Shown here piece by piece: positions 1 through 5,612 of a stretch of DNA of 9,005 nucleotides; the stretch's first letter is position 1, and every line of letters begins with the position of its first letter. Source of the DNA: Collinsella sp. (GTDB taxonomy: Bacteria > Actinomycetota > Coriobacteriia > Coriobacteriales > Coriobacteriaceae); the NCBI GenBank assembly GCA_019413955.1, contig DXMX01000061.1:2511-11515 (forward strand). The letters run 5' to 3'. The translations under genes were made by a program, and so were the position numbers. The notes under the pieces are model-generated. The model saw only the letters and a list, made by a program, of their open reading frames with translations. It was not told the origin of the DNA and searched no databases.

Positions 1-1355
1 TTGCCGTAGGGCGAGATGGCGATGACGTTGCCGGCGGTCACGTTGCCCGCCGCGATGCCGCCGCGGATGCCGCCAGCGTTTTCGATAGCGAAGTCCGCGC
101 CCGTCAGGGCAAGATAGGAGCCGCAAATCACGTGGCCGATGGTCTGGGCCTTGGTGGTGTCGCCCTCCTTGCTGGGGCGGAAATCGGTGGTGCGCACCAT
201 TTCCCAACCATGCGTGCCTGCGGCGTCCTCGCCGTAGAAATAGTTGGTGGTGGATGTGCCGAGCACCTTGTTCGATTCGTTTTCAAAGTCCTCGTCGAGC
301 GGCTTGATCTTGTTGCGGACGGCTTCAAGGCGGCTTTGGTAGTCGGAGCCCTTGTCGGGGTCTGCCAAAAGGTCGTTGACGTTCTTGGCGGTGTAGAGCT
401 TCTCGTCGCTACCGTCTGCAGGGACCGTGACCGTGTCATCGTCGGTCGTCTCGGTGTCATTCGTGTTGTACTTGTACGGAATGGAAAGCAGCCCCACCTC
501 GGCAAAGGCGCTGCCTGCCTCGACAACGTGGATCGTCTTGCCGTCGGCTCCCGTCACCTTCTCGTTAAGGTTGATGTGCTCGTGGCCTGCGATAAGGGCA
601 TCGACGCCACGGAGTCGCGTGGCAAAGGTCTTGGCGTCGAGCGTGTGCGCGATACACACAACAACATCGCAGCCCTCCTTGCGCAGCTGCTCTGCCTCGG
701 TATTGATGGCGTTCGCGGCACTCGAGAAGCTGGTGCCCGCGACCAGGTCCGCGCGCAGCGAGGAACCTAGCGACTCATCCATGGCACCCACGACGCCGAC
801 CTTGATTTTGTAGTCGAATGTGGAGTGATCCTCGGTATCCTCCCAGGTGCGATCGAGCGTCTTCGTGATGCTCGAGCTCCATACGCCGCTCGTGGACTTC
901 GCGTTCGCGCAGAGCATGGCGAAGGGCGTGCCGGTGGTGCTGTAGCCGGTCATGGTGCGGAGTTTGTCTGCGCCGTAGCTCCAGTCGTGGTTGCCCGGCG
1001 TGGTCGCGTCGTAGCCGTCTACATAGAAGGTGTCCATGAGCTCGGCGATGCTCTTGCCCTCGCTCATGGTGGCGAAGGACTGCCCGTGGAAGGTGTCGCC
1101 CGCATCGAGCAAAAGATCGGGGGCGCTGTTTTGGGCGCTATAGAGAACCGCCAGCCCATCAAAGCCCACAGTGCCGGTGCCCTTGCTTGCGTTGTAGCTG
1201 TACTTGTAGCTGCCGTGGATGTCGTTGGTGTGCATGACGGCCACGGAGCCGTCAATGGCGGCGGGCAGGTTCCCCGCGAAAGCGAGGCTTGGGATGCCTG
1301 CGAGCGCGCCGGCAAACAACGCGGCGGCTAACGCAAGGCGGGGGAGTCTTTTCAT
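1..1355 (-). CDS. Secreted 5'-nucleotidase / bifunctional metallophosphatase, partial (3' end outside window)
   Basis: An open frame starts at ATG 1355 and runs off the left edge after 451 codons. Residues 1-27 form a Sec signal peptide (MKRLPR, hydrophobic core, likely cleavage after AFA), so the enzyme is exported. The metallophosphatase domain has the usual metal ligands: NDIHG (D45, H47), AGDTFHG (D87), GNHDW (N122, H123), IAHT (H237) and GHEH (H258, H260). The C-terminal nucleotide-binding domain begins near residue 350, and its NxGGIRGG signature is at 426-433. Members of this UshA/YfkN-type family hydrolyse extracellular nucleotides or related phosphoesters to supply nucleosides and phosphate; the exact substrate cannot be read here. 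The Shine-Dalgarno AAGGA lies 7 nt before the ATG. An acidic, Thr/Asp-rich insertion at about 297-318 separates two strands. An alternative is a UDP-sugar hydrolase or 2',3'-cyclic phosphodiesterase of the same family. Confidence 0.93.
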   Translation of the reverse strand, partial: MKRLPRLALAAALFAGALAGIPSLAFAGNLPAAIDGSVAVMHTNDIHGSYKYSYNASKGTGTVGFDGLAVLYSAQNSAPDLLLDAGDTFHGQSFATMSEGKSIAELMDTFYVDGYDATTPGNHDWSYGADKLRTMTGYSTTGTPFAMLCANAKSTSGVWSSSITKTLDRTWEDTEDHSTFDYKIKVGVVGAMDESLGSSLRADLVAGTSFSSAANAINTEAEQLRKEGCDVVVCIAHTLDAKTFATRLRGVDALIAGHEHINLNEKVTGADGKTIHVVEAGSAFAEVGLLSIPYKYNTNDTETTDDDTVTVPADGSDEKLYTAKNVNDLLADPDKGSDYQSRLEAVRNKIKPLDEDFENESNKVLGTSTTNYFYGEDAAGTHGWEMVRTTDFRPSKEGDTTKAQTIGHVICGSYLALTGADFAIENAGGIRGGIAAGNVTAGNVIAISPYG

Positions 1356-1362
1356 GGCAGTT

Positions 1363-1376
1363 TCCTTAGTCCTTAG
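1363..1376 (-). promoter_or_regulatory. Duplicated ribosome-binding site of the 5'-nucleotidase gene
   Basis: On the minus strand the heptamer CTAAGGA occurs twice in direct tandem. The copy nearer the gene places AAGGA 7 nt from ATG 1355, which fixes the start. The second copy is 7 nt further upstream and too far away to act directly. Upstream DNA (1390-1416) is AT-rich, with a possible -10 GATAAT at 1401-1406, but no convincing -35 was found. Confidence 0.5.
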
Positions 1377-1419
1377 CCAGAATGTCTGGTTGAATATCGG
1401 ATTATCGACATAATATGCG

Positions 1420-1459
1420 AAAACCGCCGCAAGGGCGCCTGTCCCTTAGCGGCGGTTTT
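1420..1459 (-). terminator. Distal hairpin of a tandem terminator after the importer operon
   Basis: Arms AAAACCGCCGC (1420-1430) and GCGGCGGTTTT (1449-1459) form a perfect 11-bp stem. A 5-bp inner stem (1431-1435 with 1443-1447) adds to it across a one-base bulge. The stem ends in four T residues on either strand, so it could work in both directions. It lies between the ABC ATPase stop and the 5'-nucleotidase start, so on the minus strand it would back up the first hairpin and insulate the nucleotidase gene. Confidence 0.7.
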
Positions 1460-1474
1460 GACGTTTGCGCAGAT

Positions 1475-1515
1475 AAAACCTGCCAAAATAAACCTGTCCC
1501 TTTTTGGCAGGTTTT
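1475..1515 (-). terminator. Proximal rho-independent terminator overlapping the ABC ATPase stop codon
   Basis: Arms AAAACCTGCCAAAA (1475-1488) and TTTTGGCAGGTTTT (1502-1515) are perfect 14-bp complements around a 13-nt loop. The stem overlaps the TAA stop of the ATPase gene (1514-1516), and the minus-strand transcript leaves the stem through a run of U. The loop carries the word AGGGACAGG, which recurs in the next hairpin (1420-1459). Confidence 0.8.
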
Positions 1516-2308
1516 AGCTCAGCAGCATGCGGTCGTTGGCGAGCTCGCCGCCCGAGACCTCCTCGAACTTCTGCAGCAGGTCGGCTACGGTGAGCGACTT
1601 CTTCTCATCGCCCGCCACGTCGTAGATCACGTGGCCTTCGTGCATCATGATCAGACGGTTGCCCAGACGGATAGCGTCGTTCATGTTATGCGTGACCATG
1701 AGCGTGGTGAGGTGGTTCTCGTCGACGATCTCCTCGGTCAGATTGAGCACCTTGGAGGCCGTCTTGGGGTCGAGGGCCGCGGTGTGCTCGTCGAGCAGCA
1801 GCAGGCGTGGCTTGGTGAGCGTGGCCATGAGCAGGGTGAGTGCCTGGCGCTGGCCGCCCGAGAGCAGGCCGACCTTGGCGTTGAGACGCGTGTCCAGACC
1901 AAGGTCCAGGCGCTTGAGCAGCTCAACGTACTCATCTTTCTCGGCCTTGGTGACGCCCCACGAAAGGCCGCGACGCTGGCCGCGACGCTTGGCGAGGGCC
2001 AGGTTCTCGGCGATTTGCATGTCGGCAGCGGTACCGCGCATGGGGTCCTGAAACACGCGGCCCAGGTACTTGGCGCGCTGCGACTCGCTCAGGCGCGAGA
2101 TGTCGGTGCCGTCGAGCTCAATAACGCCCGAATCGAGCGGGTACACGCCGGCGATCATGTTGAGCAGCGTGGACTTGCCGGCGCCATTGCCGCCGATCAC
2201 GGTTACAAAGTCGCCGTCATTCAGGGTGAGGTCGACGCCGGTGAGCGCGCGCTTCTCGGTGACGGTGCCCTTGTTAAAGGTCTTCTTGACGTGCGAGAGC
2301 TTAAGCAT
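1514..2308 (-). CDS. ABC importer ATP-binding protein (TrpZ-like, aromatic amino acid family)
   Basis: This 264-residue cytoplasmic ATPase energises the importer encoded just upstream. Walker A GGNGAGKST is at 39-47, the Q-loop Gln at 87, the signature LSGGQ at 149-153, Walker B LLLLDE at 169-174 (catalytic Glu 174) and the switch His at 207. The H in the DEHTAALDP stretch after Walker B is typical of this subfamily, in contrast to DEPT of most importers. The start was set at ATG 2308: AGGGGG lies 9 nt upstream, family members begin MLxLxxVxKTF, and the gene then overlaps the permease stop by 8 nt (ATGCTTAA), which implies translational coupling. A frame-matched ATG at 2317 abuts the G-run and has no usable spacing. 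The family includes Streptococcus TrpZ (predicted tryptophan/tyrosine uptake); the substrate here is inferred. Confidence 0.93.
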   Translation of the reverse strand: MLKLSHVKKTFNKGTVTEKRALTGVDLTLNDGDFVTVIGGNGAGKSTLLNMIAGVYPLDSGVIELDGTDISRLSESQRAKYLGRVFQDPMRGTAADMQIAENLALAKRRGQRRGLSWGVTKAEKDEYVELLKRLDLGLDTRLNAKVGLLSGGQRQALTLLMATLTKPRLLLLDEHTAALDPKTASKVLNLTEEIVDENHLTTLMVTHNMNDAIRLGNRLIMMHEGHVIYDVAGDEKKSLTVADLLQKFEEVSGGELANDRMLLS

Positions 2309-3224
2309 CTGCCTCATCCCCCTTCGTGTAGGAGCTGCGGAGCTTATAGCGCTCCCAAACCACGGGCACGCACAGGGCCACGGCGACGATCACAGCGGAG
2401 AGCAACTTCATGTCGTTGGCGTCCATGCCCAACTGCAGCACGATGGCGCGGATAAGGAAGTACACCACGGAGCCAAAGACGGCGGAGGCAAGACGGACGC
2501 TAAACTGCGTGAGGCCGCCGGGCAGCAGACGGCCGAGCACCTCACCGATAACAATGGCGGCAAGACCGATAACGATGGCACCGGTGCCCATACCAATGTC
2601 GGCATACTTTTGGCTCTGGCAGATGAGCGCGCCCGAAAGGCCGATGAGGGCGTTGGAGAGCACGAGGGCGATCATCTTGGTGGAGTTGGTGTTGACGCCC
2701 AGGGCGCGGATCATGTACTCGTTGTTGCCGGTGGCGCGCAGCGCCGAGCCGATCTCGGTGCCAAAGAACCAATACAGGATGGCAACGATAGCCACGGCGA
2801 GCAGGATGCCCAAGATGATGGCAACGGTGGACTGCGGCAGACCGGTCATATTGCTGACGGCCGAGAACACGGTGCCCTTGGCAAGAATTGGCGTATTGGA
2901 CTTGCCCATGATGCGCAGGTTGATGGACCACAGGCTGATCTGGGTGAGGATTCCGGCGAGGATCGCGGGAATCTCGAAGACGGTGGTCAAAATGCCCGTG
3001 ACGGCACCCGCGATGGCGCCGGCGCACATACCGGCCAGCACGGCGAGCAGCGGGTCGACGTTGTTATTGACGATGAGCACAGCGCAGACGCAGCCGCCGA
3101 GGGCAAAGCTGCCGTCGCAGGTCATATCGGGAATGTCGAGCAGGCGGAACGTGATAAACACGCCAAGCACCATAATGCCCCAGAGGACGCCCTGCGAAAC
3201 GGCGCCCTGCAATGCAATGAGCAT
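2301..3224 (-). CDS. ABC importer permease (TrpY-like, BPD_transp_2 type)
   Basis: This 307-residue inner-membrane protein is mostly hydrophobic, with about eight to nine predicted membrane helices (for example near 10-28, 40-52, 58-80, 135-152, 183-202, 212-230, 245-265 and 273-290). The loop at 155-178 (GTEIGSALRATGNNEYMIRA) is the ATPase-coupling region typical of branched-chain-type permeases. The N-terminal FRLLDIPDMTCDGSF stretch is characteristic of this uncharacterised-substrate family, which contains streptococcal TrpY. AGGAGG sits 8 nt before ATG 3224, a strong ribosome-binding site. A nearer ATG at spacing 1 is out of frame. The gene is separated from the binding-protein gene by about 200 nt carrying a hairpin, while its 3' end overlaps the ATPase gene. 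It should form a homodimeric pore with two ATPase subunits. Confidence 0.93.
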   Translation of the reverse strand: MLIALQGAVSQGVLWGIMVLGVFITFRLLDIPDMTCDGSFALGGCVCAVLIVNNNVDPLLAVLAGMCAGAIAGAVTGILTTVFEIPAILAGILTQISLWSINLRIMGKSNTPILAKGTVFSAVSNMTGLPQSTVAIILGILLAVAIVAILYWFFGTEIGSALRATGNNEYMIRALGVNTNSTKMIALVLSNALIGLSGALICQSQKYADIGMGTGAIVIGLAAIVIGEVLGRLLPGGLTQFSVRLASAVFGSVVYFLIRAIVLQLGMDANDMKLLSAVIVAVALCVPVVWERYKLRSSYTKGDEADA

Positions 3225-3326
3225 GCTTCATACCTCCTAGGATAGGGTGGACACGTGATTCACCATAATAGCGGTAACAATGCATAGAAGAGCTGCGGAC
3301 AGACGTTTTGTTTTACCTGAAACAAG

Positions 3327-3360
3327 CAGGGCGGACGCCGGTCTACAGCGCCCGCCCCTG
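3327..3360 (-). promoter_or_regulatory. Intercistronic hairpin between binding-protein and permease genes
   Basis: On the minus strand CAGGGGCGGGCGC pairs with GGCGTCCGCCCTG around a roughly 9-nt loop, leaving one bulged G and one G-T pair. No T-tract follows, so it is a poor intrinsic terminator. It is better read as an mRNA-stabilising or partial-attenuation stem, which would leave more binding-protein message than permease message. The rest of the 3225-3427 gap shows no gene; a weak -10-like TATTAT near 3265-3275 lacks a good -35. Confidence 0.45.
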
Positions 3361-3427
3361 TGGCTCAGATATTGAATAACGCAGCTAAAGCGCGAGCACG
3401 GGCTCTAGACGCATGCCGCGTATAGCA

Positions 3428-4408
3428 TTACGCGTCCAGAGCGGAAAGGTCGATGCCCAGGGCCTCGGCCATCTCGTCGTTCTTGACGACGACCAGGTCC
3501 TTGCTCGAGAGGTGCTTGATAGGCATGTCTTCGGGCTTGGCCTCGCCCTTCAGAATCTTGACGGCCATCTCGCCCGCGGCGTAGCCCAGATCCTCGTAAT
3601 TGATGGAGAGGGTGAACAGGCCGCCGGCCATGCACATGCCCTCCTCGCCAGTCACGAAGGGAAGCTTGTTCTCCTTGCAGATCTGGCCCACCTGCGAGGC
3701 GCCCGCGGCGATGGTGTTGTCGGTGGGGGAGTACAGCGCGTCGACCTTGCCCACGGCAGACTCGACGACGGACTGAATCTCGTTGGAGCTCGAGACGGTG
3801 AAATCGGTGTACTCGAGGCCCAGCTTGTCGAGCTCCTTCTCGGCGGCCTTGATCTGGACGTCGGAGTTGGACTCGGCGGTGCAGTAGAGCAGGCCGACCT
3901 TTTTAACGTCGGGCAGGACCTTCTGCATCATCTCGAGCTGCTCGGCGACCGGGGTGAGGTCGGAAGCGCCCGTGACGTTGGTGCCCGGCTTGTCGTTGTC
4001 CTGGACCAGGCCGGAGGCGGCGTAGTCGGTGATGGCGCAGCCCACGATGGGGATATCGGCCGTGGCGCCGGCGGCAGCCTGCGCGGCGGGCGTGGCGATG
4101 GCATAAATCAGGTTGACGTTGTCGCCCACAAACTTGTCAGCAATGGACTTACACGTGGACTGGTCGTTCTGGGCGTTCTTCTGGTCGATCTTGACCTTAA
4201 GGCCGCTCTCCTTGATGGCCTTGACAAAGCCGTCGTTGGCGGCATCGAGTGCGGAGTGCTCGGTGAGCTGCAGAACGCCGATAGTGTAGTCGGAACCGGC
4301 GGCAGCAGAGCCGGAACCAGAGTTGCCGCCGCATCCGGCGAGCGGGGCGAGCGCGAGCAGGCCAGCGGAGACCAGAAGGCTCCTGCGGCTGATGGTGATG
4401 TCCTTCAT
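3428..4408 (-). CDS. ABC importer substrate-binding lipoprotein (TrpX-like, ABC_sub_bind family)
   Basis: This 326-residue lipoprotein captures the solute outside the membrane for the permease/ATPase pair encoded downstream. Residues 1-25 are a signal peptide with SRRSLLVSAG (7-16) followed by the lipobox LAGC, so Cys26 would be lipidated. The paired arginines make Tat export possible. A Gly/Ser/Ala tether (27-39) leads into the two-lobe fold. Family hallmarks are GASDLTPV (147-154), SSSNE (206-210), SPTDNT (227-232), the hinge-side EEG (255-257) and NYEDLG (270-275), all as in the ABC_sub_bind family of Streptococcus TrpX. The start is ATG 4408, preceded by GGGGGT about 6 nt away. The longer frame from 4456 begins with non-signal sequence and would hide the signal peptide. 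The predicted ligand is tryptophan or tyrosine, inferred from family only. Confidence 0.92.
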   Translation of the reverse strand: MKDITISRRSLLVSAGLLALAPLAGCGGNSGSGSAAAGSDYTIGVLQLTEHSALDAANDGFVKAIKESGLKVKIDQKNAQNDQSTCKSIADKFVGDNVNLIYAIATPAAQAAAGATADIPIVGCAITDYAASGLVQDNDKPGTNVTGASDLTPVAEQLEMMQKVLPDVKKVGLLYCTAESNSDVQIKAAEKELDKLGLEYTDFTVSSSNEIQSVVESAVGKVDALYSPTDNTIAAGASQVGQICKENKLPFVTGEEGMCMAGGLFTLSINYEDLGYAAGEMAVKILKGEAKPEDMPIKHLSSKDLVVVKNDEMAEALGIDLSALDA

Positions 4409-4440
4409 ATCATTACCCCCAGTATAAAAATGGCTGGAAA

Positions 4441-4466
4441 CACTGCACTGGGACAAAGTGCAAGTG
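4441..4466 (-). promoter_or_regulatory. Hairpin or operator at the start of the importer transcript
   Basis: CACTGCACT (4441-4449) and AGTGCAAGTG (4457-4466) are complementary with one bulged base and a 7-nt spacer. The repeat begins right at the predicted transcription start (about 4465). It could therefore be a repressor operator or a 5'-leader stem. No leader peptide, T-box or terminator alternative was seen in the roughly 57-nt leader. Confidence 0.4.
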
Positions 4467-4471
4467 GAACT

Positions 4472-4499
4472 ATAGTAGCGCTGATGTCCATTTTTACAA
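4472..4499 (-). promoter_or_regulatory. Promoter of the importer operon
   Basis: On the minus strand -35 TTGTAA (4494-4499) and -10 TACTAT (4472-4477) are 16 bp apart. The start of transcription would fall near 4465, about 57 nt upstream of the binding-protein ATG. This is the best sigma-70-type match in the gap between the regulator and the importer. Confidence 0.5.
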
Positions 4500-4526
4500 C
4501 AGCCTGGCGGGTTTTTTAATACAGAA

Positions 4527-4559
4527 TCGGATGGGCGGTACGGGTAGTCGAATGGGCGG
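4527..4559. repeat. Two 12-bp direct repeats, 21 bp apart
   Basis: TCGGATGGGCGG (4527-4538) and TCGAATGGGCGG (4548-4559) differ at one base and are offset by 21 bp, two helical turns. They sit 28-60 bp upstream of the importer -35 box and just after the regulator gene, a typical position for an activator dimer or tandem binding sites. Confidence 0.45.
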
Positions 4560-4568
4560 CGGAGGGTC

Positions 4569-5354
4569 TTATGCGGCGGAGGAGGCGTCGTCCTCGTCTA
4601 GGGCGGCGAAGAGCTTCTTGCCGTCGAGGAGACGTGTGGTGACGTTTCTCATACGGGCGATCTCGACGGTGCGCAGCGTATCGTCGGTGCCTCGGGCGTC
4701 GTAGACCGTTCCCAGCAGATACGAGATGCCATCGCGCTGCCTGATGGCAAAGGGACGGAGTGTCATCCGTGCTGCTTCGGTTTCGCCGCGTGTCGTGACG
4801 CTCGAAATATCAAAACTCACCGTGGTTCCGTGGTCGATGGCCTGCTCGACGAGCTCGCACGTGTCGATGCGCTTGATGGGCGTGCGTGTTGCCTTGGTAG
4901 CCTTGCTGCCTGCGCTTGGAGCGGGTTCGGGTGTATCGAGGTAGCCGCGAACGTCGGCGCTCGCCATGGCAACTAAGTGCTGCGCCATGCTCTTGCGGAT
5001 GGCGATAGGCGTGGAGCGGTTGCGCATGACCATACCGTGGAGCCGGATGATCTCTTCATCGGTGAGCGGGCGGGTAAGAAGTTTGTAGCCCACGCCGCGT
5101 TTGTACTCAATTTCGTATCCGGCATGGCGAAGCGCGGAGATGGCGGTGTAGATGCTGCGCCGCGCCGCCGAGATGGGCATGCGGGCGGGGTCGTCGGGAT
5201 GGGCGAGGCGCCGGATCAGCTCATCGGAAAGCATGGCCTTGTCTTCGCCGGTGTTTTCGCTCAAGAGCTGCAGGATGCGAACGGCGCGATAGGCTGCCAT
5301 CGAGGCGGCGCCCCTCGTCGTGGTGTCGTAGGTTTCAACAGCGGCTTCGGTCAT
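4569..5354 (-). CDS. Winged-helix transcriptional regulator with WYL-like C-terminal domain
   Basis: This is a 261-residue predicted DNA-binding protein. Residues 23-93 form a winged helix-turn-helix: the first helix is YRAVRILQLLSE, the recognition helix region ARRSIYTAISALRHAGY, and the wing EIEYKRGVGYKL. A linker rich in Ala, Pro, Ser, Lys and Thr (142-159) leads to a WYL-like domain (about 163-243) with the layout VSFDI, then LRPFAIRQRDGISYLLGTV, then TVEIARMRNV. The Trp-Tyr-Leu triad is reduced to S-Y-L (211-213). WYL domains usually sense small ligands or nucleic acids. The start was set at ATG 5354 because AAGGA is 10 nt upstream; the GTG at 5363 leaves a spacing of one base. The importer starts about 160 nt downstream on the same strand with no terminator between, so the importer is a plausible target. 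The target and ligand are not known. Confidence 0.85.
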   Translation of the reverse strand: MTEAAVETYDTTTRGAASMAAYRAVRILQLLSENTGEDKAMLSDELIRRLAHPDDPARMPISAARRSIYTAISALRHAGYEIEYKRGVGYKLLTRPLTDEEIIRLHGMVMRNRSTPIAIRKSMAQHLVAMASADVRGYLDTPEPAPSAGSKATKATRTPIKRIDTCELVEQAIDHGTTVSFDISSVTTRGETEAARMTLRPFAIRQRDGISYLLGTVYDARGTDDTLRTVEIARMRNVTTRLLDGKKLFAALDEDDASSAA

Positions 5355-5358
5355 CGTG

Positions 5359-5409
5359 CCCACGTCCTTTCCGTTTTGGGTGGCGACGGTATGGAGCCTA
5401 GGACGTGGG
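5359..5409 (-). promoter_or_regulatory. Possible ribosome-binding-site-sequestering stem of the WYL-like regulator
   Basis: CCCACGTCCT (5359-5368) and AGGACGTGGG (5400-5409) are perfect 10-bp complements separated by 31 nt. In the mRNA the downstream arm includes AGGA of the Shine-Dalgarno sequence, so folding would hide it. GC-rich DNA yields such pairs by chance fairly often, and no promoter with good boxes was found upstream. Confidence 0.3.
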
Positions 5410-5471
5410 GCTTTCCCAGGGGCGCAGGGCGCTCTGGGCGGTCGGTAGTCGTCGGCAAACGGCGGGCCGAG

Positions 5472-5534
5472 TTTTCAACAGCCCTGCTCAACTGACCAAA
5501 AACTTGCCAAAAGCTTGACGGATGCTGTTGAAAA
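5472..5534. repeat. Inverted repeat enclosing a tandem 11-bp repeat
   Basis: TTTTCAACAGC (5472-5482) and GCTGTTGAAAA (5524-5534) are perfect 11-bp complements. Between them CCAAAAACTTG (5496-5506) is followed directly by CCAAAAGCTTG (5507-5517), one mismatch apart. The outer right arm overlaps the T-tract of the asnS terminator. The role is unknown; candidates are a regulator operator upstream of the WYL-like gene or a second transcription stop. Confidence 0.4.
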
Positions 5535-5566
5535 AAGCGTCTCTCGACCGATGTCGAGAGACGCTT
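5531..5566 (-). terminator. Rho-independent terminator of asnS
   Basis: AAGCGTCTCTCGAC (5535-5548) and GTCGAGAGACGCTT (5553-5566) form a perfect 14-bp stem with a 4-nt CGAT loop. On the minus strand it is followed at once by six T residues (5531-5536). It lies 46 nt after the asnS stop and only works in that direction. Confidence 0.93.
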
Positions 5567-5612
5567 ATGCGATGAGCGTTGGCGTGTGGCGACGCGAGCT
5601 AGCGTCCGACGA

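Noticed and set aside
132..1331. Plus-strand frames at the left edge
   Set aside because: They lie opposite the 5'-nucleotidase, whose metal-binding motifs in the minus frame are decisive.
2070..4519. Long plus-strand frames opposite the importer genes
   Set aside because: Composition is Gly/Ala/Asp/His-rich antisense noise, while the minus-strand genes have full family motifs.
4500..4520. CCTGGCGGG followed by six T residues, resembling a terminator end
   Set aside because: No complementary left arm is present upstream on the plus strand, and no plus-strand gene precedes it; on the minus strand it would be an A-run before the element.
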